Assembly: GCF_001884105.1 (NCBI RefSeq)
Contig: NZ_MACI01000078.1
Location: 186,001-250,000, forward strand
DNA: 64,000 nucleotides
DNA from: Bacillus luti
GTDB lineage: Bacteria > Bacillota > Bacilli > Bacillales > Bacillaceae_G
Direction: 5' to 3'
Translations under genes and position numbers: made by a program
Notes under the pieces: model-generated
Database searches by the model: none
The model's input: only the letters and a program-made list of their open reading frames with translations
Told to the model about the DNA's origin: nothing
In this document: positions 44,809 to 54,140 of the stretch, in pieces
Position numbering within the stretch: position 1 is the stretch's first letter
How the letters are laid out: every line of letters starts with the position of its first letter

Positions 44809-46245
44809 ATGATGCAGCCATTAACGACGGAAAGAATGCTTCATGTTATTAATGTGGGGCTCGTTAAAACGAATAACCCAAAGCAAATTATTATTGTTGG
44901 TGCAGGGATTTCAGGGTTAGTTGCAGCATCGTTATTGAAAGAAGCAGGGCATAACATAACAATTTTAGAAGCGAATAACCGAATAGGCGGAAGAATATAT
45001 ACGATTCGAGAACCGTTTAGTAGAGGATTATATTTTAATGCAGGGCCGATGCGAATTCCTGAAACACACGAGTTAACTTTAGCATACATTCGCAAATTTA
45101 AATTACCGTTAAATCTTTTTATAAATAAAACCGCATCAGATATTATTTATACGAATAATATTAAAACGAGATTGAGCTTGTTTGAAAAAAATCCAAGTAT
45201 ACTTGGATACCCCATTTTAGAGAATGAAAAAGGAAAAACGGCAGAAGAGTTAATGTTAGTAGTATTAGAACCCATACTAAATTTTATAAAAAAAGACCCG
45301 AATAAAAACTGGCTTATCGTTGAAAAAAAGTATAAAACGTATTCGCTTGGTTCATTTTTAATGGAGTATTATTCAGATGGGGCAATTGATATGATTGGGG
45401 TACTTCTTGATATGGAAGCTTATATGGGGATGTCCTTAATTGAAGTATTACGTGAAATGATTTTCTTTACTTCAACAACGAAATATTATGAAATAACTGG
45501 TGGAATGGATAAGTTATCGAATGCATTCTTACCACAATTAAGGGAACATATTTTAATGCCATATAAGGTCGATAAAATCATACAAGAAGATAATAAAGTA
45601 ATGTTACAAGGAAATCATGAGCAAACGTTAGAGCAATTTACAATAACAAGTGATATGGCTATTATTACAATTCCATTTTCAGCGTTACGATTTGTTGAAG
45701 TTCAGCCATACCATTTATTCTCTTATTTTAAAAGACGAGCAATTCGTGAGTTAAATTATATTGCTGCAACTAAAATTGCGATAGAGTTTAAAAGTAGATT
45801 TTGGGAAAGAGCGGGACAGTGTGGTGGGAAATCTATTACAGATTTGCCGATTCGATTTACATACTATCCAAGTTATGGGCTTCATACGCCAGGCCCAGCT
45901 GTAATTTTGGCTAGTTATACGTGGGCGGATGAGGCGTTAACATGGGATAGTCTTCCGCAAAGAGAGCGTATTCGTTACGCATTAAAAAATTTAGCAGAAA
46001 TATATGGTGACATCGTCTATAGTGAGTTTGTTACAGGTACATCATTTAGCTGGAGTCAAAATCCGTATTCTTGCGGAGCATTTACAGCTTTTGAGCCGGG
46101 TCAAGAGCTAGAGTTATTTCCGTATATTGCGCCGCCAGCTGGAAAAGTGCATTTTGCAGGTGAGCATACGACATTAACACACGGATGGATGCAAGGAGCA
46201 ATTGAATCTGGAATTAGAGTTGCGTATGAAGTAAATGAACAGTGA
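44809..46245 (+). CDS. Flavin amine oxidase (NAD/FAD-dependent)
   Basis: The 478-residue protein begins with an FAD dinucleotide-binding motif (IIIVGAGISGLVAASLL, ILEANNRIGGRIYT) and ends with the FAD-binding HFAGEHTTLTHGWMQGAIES block of monoamine and L-amino acid oxidases. RIPETHELTL and GPMR lie in the substrate region. It probably oxidises an amino acid or amine to an imine with release of H2O2. The ribosome site is AAAAGGG before tandem ATGs at 44809/44812. The CobW gene follows closely but has its own zinc-controlled promoter. Confidence 0.85.
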   Translation: MMQPLTTERMLHVINVGLVKTNNPKQIIIVGAGISGLVAASLLKEAGHNITILEANNRIGGRIYTIREPFSRGLYFNAGPMRIPETHELTLAYIRKFKLPLNLFINKTASDIIYTNNIKTRLSLFEKNPSILGYPILENEKGKTAEELMLVVLEPILNFIKKDPNKNWLIVEKKYKTYSLGSFLMEYYSDGAIDMIGVLLDMEAYMGMSLIEVLREMIFFTSTTKYYEITGGMDKLSNAFLPQLREHILMPYKVDKIIQEDNKVMLQGNHEQTLEQFTITSDMAIITIPFSALRFVEVQPYHLFSYFKRRAIRELNYIAATKIAIEFKSRFWERAGQCGGKSITDLPIRFTYYPSYGLHTPGPAVILASYTWADEALTWDSLPQRERIRYALKNLAEIYGDIVYSEFVTGTSFSWSQNPYSCGAFTAFEPGQELELFPYIAPPAGKVHFAGEHTTLTHGWMQGAIESGIRVAYEVNEQ

Positions 46246-46270
46246 ATCTAGTAGTTGTATTTACAAATGA

Positions 46271-46318
46271 TTGTTCTTTTAATAAAATGATAAATATAAA
46301 TCGTAATTATTACGCTTT
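46271..46318 (+). promoter_or_regulatory. Promoter with Zur box upstream of the CobW gene
   Basis: TTGTTC (46271-46276) and TATAAA (46295-46300), 18 bases apart, form a promoter. Overlapping its end is AAATCGTAATTATTACGCTTT (46298-46318), which matches the Bacillus Zur box TCGTAATnATTACGA at 14 of 15 core positions. Zur represses zinc-uptake and zinc-chaperone genes when zinc is plentiful. Confidence 0.8.
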
Positions 46319-46355
46319 GAATACGTTTGAAATAAAGAAATGGATGGTCGGTCGA

Positions 46356-47273
46356 ATGAATAAAGTAGAAATTCATATATTAGGTGGTTTTTTAGGTAGT
46401 GGAAAATCAACATTATTACAAAATCTATTGTTAGCGGAGAAAAAGAAGAATAGAAAAGTTGCAGTGTTAATGAATGAGATTGGTGAGTACTCAGTAGATA
46501 CAGATATTATTGGAAAAGAGAATGTTTTAAGAGAGCTACTTAAAGGATGTATTTGTTGTACATTAAAAGAAGAGCTTGAAATACAGTTGCATTCGTTATA
46601 TCAGCAAGAAAGACCAGATGTAATTTATATAGAAACAACAGGTGTAGCGCATCCAATTGAAGTGTTAGATGCATGTGTATCACCAATATTAGCACCTTTC
46701 CTAGAAGTGAAATCAATTGTAGTCGTTTTAGATGCAGTAAGATGGTTAAATCGAAGTATATTAAGTGCAAACGTTCAGCAATTGTTGCATGAACAAATGA
46801 AGTTTGGTAGCCACATTTTAATTAATAAATCAGATTTACTAACAGAAGCAGATAAAAACAAAGTACTTGAAGATGTGAAAGCAATAAATAATCATGCGAA
46901 ATTGTTTGAAACAAAGTATTGTAATATATCTTTAAAAGATATAGAAGAAGCTGAATTTATCAATGATGGGGAACATGAGACCTTGCATGTAAAACAGCAT
47001 CTACATATACAAACGATGACGTATCAATTTACGAAATCAATTGATCAAGACAAATTATATGAATGGCTTTCGAATTTACCAGATAGTATTTATCGTGTGA
47101 AAGGTTTTGTGAAATTCCATGGAGATAAATACCCACACTTATTCCAATATTCATTCGGGGTACCAATTTTATTGGAACAAGATTTCGGTTTCCCGACTAA
47201 CTTGGTAGTTATAGGGGAAGGGATAGATAAGAAGCAATTGGTTGAAGGATTAGCAAAGGTAGAAAATAATTAA
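46356..47273 (+). CDS. CobW/COG0523-family GTPase, probable zinc chaperone
   Basis: From ATG 46356 the protein has 305 residues; in-frame upstream starts at 46242 and 46341 lie before or just after the Zur box, so the first can be excluded. It carries the P-loop GGFLGSGKSTLL, the metal-binding CICC motif in LLKGCICCTLKEEL, IETTGVAHP, and the guanine-specificity NKSD. The C-terminal CobW domain starts near residue 210. COG0523 GTPases deliver metals to enzymes; with a Zur box upstream this one should act under zinc starvation, like YciC/ZagA. A strong terminator follows at 47290. Confidence 0.88.
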   Translation: MNKVEIHILGGFLGSGKSTLLQNLLLAEKKKNRKVAVLMNEIGEYSVDTDIIGKENVLRELLKGCICCTLKEELEIQLHSLYQQERPDVIYIETTGVAHPIEVLDACVSPILAPFLEVKSIVVVLDAVRWLNRSILSANVQQLLHEQMKFGSHILINKSDLLTEADKNKVLEDVKAINNHAKLFETKYCNISLKDIEEAEFINDGEHETLHVKQHLHIQTMTYQFTKSIDQDKLYEWLSNLPDSIYRVKGFVKFHGDKYPHLFQYSFGVPILLEQDFGFPTNLVVIGEGIDKKQLVEGLAKVENN

Positions 47274-47289
47274 GTACATTTTAGGTAGG

Positions 47290-47338
47290 CTGCAAATAAT
47301 TGACTTCATAACTTAAGTCAATTATTTGCAGTTTTTTT
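47290..47338 (+). terminator. Terminator of the CobW gene
   Basis: CTGCAAATAATTGACTT (47290-47306) pairs perfectly with AAGTCAATTATTTGCAG (47315-47331) over 17 bases, followed by seven T. The gap on to 47565 contains a 16-codon ORF with a ribosome site (ATG 47440) that I cannot support further. Confidence 0.93.
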
Positions 47339-47565
47339 CGTGATGAATACTGTAATGAAACAGTAATTTCATTTGAAAAGCAGAATATATATTGATTGTA
47401 TGTCCGTTTCCATTTAATAGGAAGGTGATTATAGATTTATGCCGAATGTAGAGGTTACTACAAGAGTTTTCCAATACAAATTTTGAAGTTGAAAAGTCAT
47501 GATTACGGACAGGGGAATTTGGCGTGTTTGATTCTATCAGAAAGTAAAGTATGGGGAGGATCACA

Positions 47566-48783
47566 ATGTCGACAAAAAAACGTAAATGGCTAAAAACGGT
47601 GGTTACTGGTTGTGTTTTAGGATCGCTATTGGTAACAGCAGCTTGTTCAGGTAAGAAGACAAGTACTGAGGATGAAAAAACGATTAAGGTAGGGGTTCTT
47701 GCTTCATTAACAGGTCCACTAGAATCGTATGGAAAACAAACAGTGAACGGGTTTGAATTAGGGTTAGATTATGCAACTGGTGGGACGGGAAAAGTGGAAG
47801 GGAAAAAGATTAAGTTTGTTGTAGAGGATACGGAAACGAAAGCAGATGTAGCAGTAAAAAAAGCTACGAAGTTATTAGAAGAAGAGAAAGTTGATTTCTT
47901 AGTCGGATCGTCCAGTTCAAGTGATACATTAGCAGTATTACCACTAGCTGAAGAATATGAAAAAATTATGGTTGTTGAACCGGCAGTTGCAGATAGTATT
48001 ACCGGGAAGAACTGGAATAAATATGTTTTTAGAACAGGAAGAAGCTCTTCGCAAGATGCAATTGCTGGAGCTGCTTCAATTGCTAAAAAAGATGTAAAGA
48101 TTGCGACGTTCGCACCAGATAATGCTTTCGGTCGCGAAGGAATTGCAGCATTTAAAGCGGGAGCGAAGAAACTAGGTGCGAATATTGTAAATGAGCAATA
48201 CGCAGATACGAACTCAACGGATTTCACAGCTAATATTCAAAATATCATTAGCTCAAAACCAGATTATTTATTTATCGTTTGGGCAGGTGCAAATTCGCCG
48301 TGGAAACAGCTGAAAGATATGAATGTGGAAGCACAAGGTATTAAAATCTCTACTGGCGCGCCAGATATAGCGGCGTTAAAAACGATGGATGCATTAGTAG
48401 GAATGCAAGGTTTTTCTGTATATTATCACAAACTTCCTAAAAATAAAGTGAACGATTGGTTAGTTGAAGAACATAAAAAACGTTTTAATGGAGCAGTGCC
48501 CGATTTGTTTACAGCAGGAGGAATGTCAGCGGCAATTTCTATTGTGGAAGCTTTAAAGAAAACAAAAGGTGATACAGATGTAGATACATTGATTAAGAAA
48601 ATGGAAGGAATGGAATTTGATACACCGAAAGGAAAGATGAAATTTAGAGAGAAGGACCATCAAGCGATGCAGACACTTTATTCTATCACATTGAAAAAGC
48701 AGGATGGTGTGGAGTATCCAGTACCTGTTTTAGAGAGAGAATTGACAATGAAAGAGACAGAACCACCAGTTCAGAATAAATAG
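47566..48783 (+). CDS. ABC transporter substrate-binding lipoprotein (LivJ type)
   Basis: From ATG 47566 (after GGGGAGG) the product has 405 residues. It is a lipoprotein: a basic N-terminus (MSTKKRKWLK), a hydrophobic core and the lipobox VTAAC with Cys27 as the lipid site. The mature part is a type I periplasmic-binding fold of the leucine/isoleucine/valine or amide family (VGVLASLTGPLESYGKQ, DFLVGSSSSSDTLAVLPLAE). It begins a five-gene set with two ATPases and two permeases. Neighbouring genes give no hint whether the substrate is a branched-chain amino acid, urea or an aromatic acid. Confidence 0.9.
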   Translation: MSTKKRKWLKTVVTGCVLGSLLVTAACSGKKTSTEDEKTIKVGVLASLTGPLESYGKQTVNGFELGLDYATGGTGKVEGKKIKFVVEDTETKADVAVKKATKLLEEEKVDFLVGSSSSSDTLAVLPLAEEYEKIMVVEPAVADSITGKNWNKYVFRTGRSSSQDAIAGAASIAKKDVKIATFAPDNAFGREGIAAFKAGAKKLGANIVNEQYADTNSTDFTANIQNIISSKPDYLFIVWAGANSPWKQLKDMNVEAQGIKISTGAPDIAALKTMDALVGMQGFSVYYHKLPKNKVNDWLVEEHKKRFNGAVPDLFTAGGMSAAISIVEALKKTKGDTDVDTLIKKMEGMEFDTPKGKMKFREKDHQAMQTLYSITLKKQDGVEYPVPVLERELTMKETEPPVQNK

Positions 48784-48872
48784 ACTGAATTTTCTGTTGT
48801 TTTTGTATAAAGAGGGGATACTCTCTTTATACGTATTTCTTTCATACTCAAATCTTTAAAGGGAGGGATTTT

Positions 48873-49646
48873 GTGACGCATTTGCTAGAAACGAAAAATC
48901 TTAGCGTATCTTTCGGTGAACATCATGTTATTAAAGATGTAAATTTAAAAGTACAAAAGGGAAAGCTCATTTCTATTATTGGACCGAATGGTGCGGGAAA
49001 GACAACATTATTTAATTTACTAAGTGGCCAGATTTCTCCATCAAAAGGTGCAGTGTATTTTAAGGGCCAAGATATTACAAACTTATCGATTTCAGATCGA
49101 ACGCGCTTAGGAATCGGTCGTTCTTTTCAGCTTACAAACATATTCCCAGAGTTAACGGTACTTGAAAATGTTCGTTTAAGCGTTCAATCATTTGTTCAAG
49201 ATTACTATAGTTTCTTTCCTAATTCCTCACGTTTGAAACAGCAAATCGGAGAGGCTCGACGGTATATAAAGACAGTACTACTTCATGAGAAAGAGAATAT
49301 ATTAGCGAAAGATTTAGCACATGGGGAAAAAAGAAAACTTGAGCTTGCGATGTTATTAGCTTTAAAAACGGATGTGTTACTACTTGATGAACCGACAGCA
49401 GGTATATCAGTTGAGGAGGTACCTGCTATTTTACAAGTGATTGAAAATATTAAGAAACATCCAGAGAGCACAATTGTACTTATCGAACACAAAATGGATA
49501 TGGTAATCGATTTATCAGATCATCTTATTGTTTTATTTCATGGAGAGTTATTGGCGGAAGGTTTGCCGGAAGAAATTATGCAAGATGAGCGCGTACAAAG
49601 TGCTTATTTAGGGGGATTATATAGTGGCACTATTACAAGTGAATAA
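48873..49646 (+). CDS. livG: Branched-chain amino acid-type ABC transporter ATPase 1 (LivG)
   Basis: The gene starts at GTG 48873 after GGGAGGG. The 257-residue ATPase has Walker A GPNGAGKTTL, a Q-loop in SFQLTNIFPELTV, a signature region LAHGEKRKLELAML (in place of the usual LSGGQ), and Walker B VLLLDEPTAGIS. The LivG-type signature and C-terminal extension distinguish it from LivF, encoded next. It overlaps livF by 23 bases. It couples ATP hydrolysis to import with the permeases at 50348 and 51210. Confidence 0.9.
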   Translation: MTHLLETKNLSVSFGEHHVIKDVNLKVQKGKLISIIGPNGAGKTTLFNLLSGQISPSKGAVYFKGQDITNLSISDRTRLGIGRSFQLTNIFPELTVLENVRLSVQSFVQDYYSFFPNSSRLKQQIGEARRYIKTVLLHEKENILAKDLAHGEKRKLELAMLLALKTDVLLLDEPTAGISVEEVPAILQVIENIKKHPESTIVLIEHKMDMVIDLSDHLIVLFHGELLAEGLPEEIMQDERVQSAYLGGLYSGTITSE

Positions 49647-50325
49647 CATAGAGACGTATTTAGATCAGTTTCATATTTTACAAGGGGTAAATCTCACTGT
49701 TGAGAAAGGGACGATTACTGTACTGTTTGGAAGAAACGGGGCAGGGAAGACTACGACATTACGCTCGGTTATGGGATTTCACCGGATTGCAGGTGGTGAA
49801 ATTTATTATGATAGTGCACAAGTAAATGGATTATCTACACATTTAATTTCAAGAAAAGGTATAGGTTATGTACCAGAAAATCAAGGTATTTTTTATGATT
49901 TAACAGTAGAAGAAACATTTGCTCTTGCTAGGGGAAAGGGAGAAGAAGCGGAAGAGAAAATAGATTGGATGCTCAAACTATTTCCGGATTTAAAGGAGTT
50001 TTGGAATAAAAAAAGTGGGCTTTTGAGCGGAGGACAAAAGCAAATGTTGGCCATTTCAAGAGCGTTTATTAATAGTGATGGATTATTATTAATTGATGAA
50101 CCGAGCAAAGGGCTGGCCCCAATTATGGTAGAGAAATTAATGGTAGCTATTTTGAAGATGAAAGAGAAAACCACAGTTTTACTTGTCGAACAAAACTTTA
50201 TGATGGCTAGTCAAATTGGGGATTATTTTTACATTATGGATAATGGGAAAATTGTGCATAACGGTTTCATGAATGAATTACGCGAGGATAAGGAAACATG
50301 TCAAAAATATTTAGGAATTTCTTAA
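49624..50325 (+). CDS. livF: Branched-chain amino acid-type ABC transporter ATPase 2 (LivF)
   Basis: The 233-residue protein starts at GTG 49624, inside the end of livG, with GGGGG upstream. Motifs are Walker A FGRNGAGKTTTLRS, Q-loop VPENQGIF, signature LSGGQKQMLAISRAF and Walker B LLLIDEPSKGLAP. This is the canonical LivF partner of LivG, so the two probably form the heterodimeric ATPase of the importer. Confidence 0.9.
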   Translation: MALLQVNNIETYLDQFHILQGVNLTVEKGTITVLFGRNGAGKTTTLRSVMGFHRIAGGEIYYDSAQVNGLSTHLISRKGIGYVPENQGIFYDLTVEETFALARGKGEEAEEKIDWMLKLFPDLKEFWNKKSGLLSGGQKQMLAISRAFINSDGLLLIDEPSKGLAPIMVEKLMVAILKMKEKTTVLLVEQNFMMASQIGDYFYIMDNGKIVHNGFMNELREDKETCQKYLGIS

Positions 50326-50347
50326 CATTGATACGGGGGGATAGAAC

Positions 50348-51208
50348 GTGGATGTGTTAATTAACTTATTTGTAAATGGCGTTTCGACAGGGATGCTTAT
50401 ATTTTTATTAGCATCGGGTCTATCACTTATTTTCGGATTAATGAGTGTATTGAACTTTGCACATGGTGGTTTATTTGCATGGGGAGCTTTTACAGGCGTT
50501 TGGCTATTTAATATGACAGGTAGTTATTTTTTAGCATTAGTTGGAGCGGTAGCTATGGGAATGTTACTTGGTTTTATTTTAGAAAGATTTCTTATTAGGC
50601 CTGTGTATGGAAATCATGTTCGGCAACTACTCGTTACGCTCGGAGGAATGCTCGTTCTAAGTGAATGTATCAAAATATTTTGGGGACCCAATCCAATTAG
50701 TGCAAAATTACCTTTATGGCTACAAGGAAGTTTTACATTCGGAGGCGTTATATTAATTAAATATCGTCTGTTCGTTATTGTAATCGGGATACTCATTTAC
50801 ATTGCATTACTATTATTACTCAAAAAAACAAAGATAGGTCTTATGATCCGCGCTGGTGTAATGGATAAAGAGATGGTGCAAGCGCTCGGCATTAATGTAA
50901 AAGCGATATTTTCTTTCGTTTTTTTATTAGGAGCGGGAATGGCAGCGTTAGGTGGATTCCTACTTGCACCATATTCAGGCGTGATTTTCGCAGAAATGGG
51001 TATGCAATATGCAATTTTAGCTTTTATTGTAGTAATAATTGGGGGATTAGGAAGCGTACAAGGTTCAGCCATCGCTTCTTTAATTGTCGGATTAGCTGGT
51101 GCGTTTACAGCCTATTTCATGCCAGATTTATCACTTGCAATTAATATGTTAATGTTACTATTTTTCTTAATAGTGAAGCCAACTGGACTTGTTGGTGAAA
51201 AGGGGTGA
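50348..51208 (+). CDS. livH: Branched-chain amino acid-type ABC permease (LivH)
   Basis: This 286-residue membrane protein has about eight helices, with the LivH hallmarks NFAHGGLFAWGAF near the N-terminus and IIGGLGSVQGSAIASLIVGL near the C-terminus. It starts at GTG 50348 after ACGGGGGGA. It pairs with LivM, whose gene begins one base after the stop of this one. Confidence 0.9.
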   Translation: MDVLINLFVNGVSTGMLIFLLASGLSLIFGLMSVLNFAHGGLFAWGAFTGVWLFNMTGSYFLALVGAVAMGMLLGFILERFLIRPVYGNHVRQLLVTLGGMLVLSECIKIFWGPNPISAKLPLWLQGSFTFGGVILIKYRLFVIVIGILIYIALLLLLKKTKIGLMIRAGVMDKEMVQALGINVKAIFSFVFLLGAGMAALGGFLLAPYSGVIFAEMGMQYAILAFIVVIIGGLGSVQGSAIASLIVGLAGAFTAYFMPDLSLAINMLMLLFFLIVKPTGLVGEKG

Positions 51209-51209
51209 A

Positions 51210-52211
51210 ATGGTGAACGGCACATCGAACCGAATTAAAGTATACTTTGGAGTATGTATGCTCATTTGTTTAAGTGTATTTCCGTTCGTAAATGATTCAC
51301 GGAGCCTGTTAATTTTATTCACTCAAATCTTCATCTTTGCTATTTTTGCAATGAGTTTCGATGTATTGCTTGGGTATACAGGAATTGTATCGTTCGGTCA
51401 TTGTATGTTCTTTGGAATAGGAGCATATGGGGTAGCACTTTTATTTGATCGGCAAGGAGTATCAATAACGAACTTTTTAATAGGAATTGTAGCTGCAATT
51501 ATTGTTTCGGCAATTGTTAGCTATATAATTGGTTTACTTTCTTTACGATTGAAAAGTCATTTTTATGCAATGTTAACACTTGCTATTTCACAGTTATTTT
51601 TCGTACTTGCTGAAAAATGGCGTGGGCTTACCCACGGAGGAGATGGTTTTACATTTGGTGTGCCAGATGTATTCCGTGATCGTTTTACATTTTATTATGT
51701 AACATTCATATGTCTAATTACTATTTTCATTGTGTTGCGTCTTTTCACAAAATCATCTATTGGAAAAGTATTGAAGGCGATCTCACAAAATGAACAACGT
51801 GTTGAAGCGCTTGGGTATAAAGTTCTTCATTATAAAATAATCGCGAGTGTAGTGGCGGGAGTAGTAGCTACAATTAGCGGTGGGTTATTTGTTATCACAT
51901 TGCGTTTTGTAAATACGACGGTATTTTCAATTGAAATGACATTAAATGCATTGTTGATGACAATGATTGGAGGAGTTGGAACATTAATAGGGGCCATTGC
52001 TGGAGCTGGCATAATTGAATCGCTGAAATATTATTTATCAGAACTAGCGACAGAGTATCCGATTTTTGAAAGATGGACGATTATGTTAGGTTTATTGTAT
52101 ATTATCGTGTTGCTAGTTTTTCCGAAAGGGTTAGTTGGAACGGTTAAGAAGTTGAAGGGCTTTAAAAGGAGTAAGAAGGAGAAAAGCGCAGGAGTGGAGC
52201 AAAACGTGTGA
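51210..52211 (+). CDS. livM: Branched-chain amino acid-type ABC permease (LivM)
   Basis: I start the gene at ATG 51210, immediately after the livH stop and the AAGGGG ribosome site; an in-frame TTG at 51189 overlaps livH. The 333-residue product has about ten helices and the LivM motifs GYTGIVSFGHCMFFGIGAYG and TMIGGVGTLIGAIAGAG. A basic C-terminal tail (KKLKGFKRSKKEK) is cytoplasmic. It completes the transporter operon, which ends at the terminator at 52234. Confidence 0.9.
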   Translation: MVNGTSNRIKVYFGVCMLICLSVFPFVNDSRSLLILFTQIFIFAIFAMSFDVLLGYTGIVSFGHCMFFGIGAYGVALLFDRQGVSITNFLIGIVAAIIVSAIVSYIIGLLSLRLKSHFYAMLTLAISQLFFVLAEKWRGLTHGGDGFTFGVPDVFRDRFTFYYVTFICLITIFIVLRLFTKSSIGKVLKAISQNEQRVEALGYKVLHYKIIASVVAGVVATISGGLFVITLRFVNTTVFSIEMTLNALLMTMIGGVGTLIGAIAGAGIIESLKYYLSELATEYPIFERWTIMLGLLYIIVLLVFPKGLVGTVKKLKGFKRSKKEKSAGVEQNV

Positions 52212-52233
52212 AAAATCAATTGTATATAATATG

Positions 52234-52270
52234 AAAATCCCTCTTTTCGATTAGTGAAGGAGGGATTTTT
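52234..52270 (+). terminator. Terminator of the liv operon
   Basis: AAATCCCTC (52235-52243) pairs with GAGGGATTT (52260-52268), followed by T. Confidence 0.85.
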
Positions 52271-52313
52271 ATTGGTGTAAGTAATTTATTAGTTTGTAAA
52301 CAAAGTCATTATA

Positions 52314-53102
52314 TTAATCAAATAGTTCATCAGGGATATGTTTTATAAAGTTTCCATTCGTAAAAAAATGAACAGCTAATTTCTCTATGGGAACATCATC
52401 AATGGTTACTAATATATCATTTTGAACTGGTAAAAAGGCTATTCCTTTTCCATCATTAATGAATTCTTCAATAAGCGGATAAGAATCCAATTGTTGAAGT
52501 TGATGCTGGGATAGACCGTTTTCTTTAAGAAATTGTATTGTCTTATTTCGAAAAGGACACTTCTTATCGTTACTTACGAAAAAAAGTTCCTTTGAATAGT
52601 CAATGGTATACTTTTCTTTCGTTTTTAATAAGCCTACTGAAATTGATGTAGTAAACACTTTTTTAAACGCTACGTCAGAATAATCCTCATACGTTATGAC
52701 CATATCAACTTTTTGTTGCTGTAGTAGTTTTTTTAAATGGCTACTACTTTCTATGTATATTTGATAATTCCTGAAATTTTCTTTAATACGCTTACTTAAA
52801 TAACTTGTCAAAATAGATTGTGATGTCGCTATTACAAAAGCAGTACCGCTCTCTTTAATTTCATTTTTTGCTTCTTCTAATAGAGTTAATATTTTATTCG
52901 TGTAGTCTAATAAAATGTCACCAGAAGGTAACAGAGAAACGCCTTTGTTATCTCTATGTAGTAAAGGGGTTTCTAACTCTTGTTCTAATTTTTTAATACG
53001 CTCCGTTACGTTCGGTTGAACATACCCTAATTCTTTAGCAGCTTTACTAATAGAACCCTCACTGGCTACAGTTTTGAATATGATAAGATCATTAATTTCC
53101 AT
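52314..53102 (-). CDS. LysR-family regulator
   Basis: The 262-residue product has the LysR helix-turn-helix (GSISKAAKELGYVQPNVTER) and a somewhat shortened effector domain. It is divergent to the DUF4865 gene; a perfect-looking operator dyad lies between them at 53119. Position suggests that it controls that gene. No ligand can be inferred. Confidence 0.88.
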   Translation of the reverse strand: MEINDLIIFKTVASEGSISKAAKELGYVQPNVTERIKKLEQELETPLLHRDNKGVSLLPSGDILLDYTNKILTLLEEAKNEIKESGTAFVIATSQSILTSYLSKRIKENFRNYQIYIESSSHLKKLLQQQKVDMVITYEDYSDVAFKKVFTTSISVGLLKTKEKYTIDYSKELFFVSNDKKCPFRNKTIQFLKENGLSQHQLQQLDSYPLIEEFINDGKGIAFLPVQNDILVTIDDVPIEKLAVHFFTNGNFIKHIPDELFD

Positions 53103-53118
53103 TTATCTCAGCCCCTTG

Positions 53119-53145
53119 TTTGGTATCATTATAAATGATATCAAA
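53119..53145. promoter_or_regulatory. Dyad operator between the LysR gene and the DUF4865 gene
   Basis: TTTGGTATCATT (53119-53130) and AATGATATCAAA (53134-53145) are complementary at 11 of 12 positions around ATA. It has the ATC-N9-GAT form of LysR boxes and lies 16 bases from the LysR start. Confidence 0.65.
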
Positions 53146-53222
53146 CATAATTTATACCTATTTTACGTTAGCCGGTCGTCGATTTACCATTATATATATA
53201 AGATCGAAAGAGAGTGATAATC

Positions 53223-53771
53223 ATGATTGGAATGCAATATAAGATCATTTTACCAAAGGATTATGACATGGGGATTATTAAGAAAAGGGTAAAGGATAAT
53301 GGGTATAAAACAGATGGTTTTCAAGAATTGAATTTTAAGGCGTATTTAATTACTGAGGCAGGTAAAGATGGGAATTTCTATAACTGTTATGCCCCTTTAT
53401 ATATTTGGAATGGTCATGAAGGGATGAACAAATTTATATTTGAAGGGTATTACGATAATATTTTACAATCGTTTGGGTGGCAACAAATAAATATAGGTGT
53501 CCCTTTAGTGATTAATTTAAGTAATGAGTTTAAAAAAAGTAGGTATGCTGTTGAATATGTAGGGGGTATTTCTCAAAAGGAATCATTGATTGGGACTCAA
53601 TTTAACAGTTCGAATCAGAATGTCCAGAATACAGAAAATTGCTTGGGAAATGTGATAGTATATAATCCGGATAAATGGGGGTATAGTCAGTTTCATTTTT
53701 ATGAAGAGAAGCCTGAAATTGAAGAAATGAAGGGTATTACAATATATGAGATAGTATATATATCGCAGTAA
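53223..53771 (+). CDS. DUF4865 family protein
   Basis: From ATG 53223 (after GAGAGTGAT) the product has 182 residues. It shows the DUF4865 pattern: GMQYKIILPKDYDMGIIKKR at the N-terminus, ELNFKAYLITEAGKDGN, NCYAPLYIWNGHEGM and FGWQQINIGVPLVI. The family resembles monooxygenase-fold proteins and commonly sits next to a LysR regulator, as here. The reaction is not known. Confidence 0.8.
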   Translation: MIGMQYKIILPKDYDMGIIKKRVKDNGYKTDGFQELNFKAYLITEAGKDGNFYNCYAPLYIWNGHEGMNKFIFEGYYDNILQSFGWQQINIGVPLVINLSNEFKKSRYAVEYVGGISQKESLIGTQFNSSNQNVQNTENCLGNVIVYNPDKWGYSQFHFYEEKPEIEEMKGITIYEIVYISQ

Positions 53772-53848
53772 TTATGGATTTGAAGTGAAGGTTAATGCCC
53801 CTGAAATATGATTGTTCTGTTTTATAAAATATTGAAAGATAAATTATA

Positions 53849-53898
53849 AATCTCTTGAATTTTGATCAATCTTTGTTCGAAATTCAAGGGATTCTTTT
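53849..53898 (+). terminator. Terminator of the DUF4865 gene
   Basis: AATCTCTTGAATTT pairs with AAATTCAAGGGATT (one G-T pair), followed by CTTTTTA. From 53899 to 54140 only the promoter region of the LacI gene is expected. Confidence 0.8.
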
Positions 53899-54140
53899 TA
53901 TGATGAAATGAATCTACGCAGTAACTCTTTAAACAAAATTTATTTTTAAGTCAACATTTTAATAAAACCAAATTTATCAGTTCAAATAGCGACTTAGAAT
54001 AGGGCCTTATGTAAGTATGTGGGAGCGAGCTTAGAAGTAGAGGTATTTGTAGATTTAAATTAAACTTCATGTGTGTACCAAAAAGCGAAATTTATTTATA
54101 ATAATATTAATACAAAGATGATTAAGAAGGGACAATCAAA

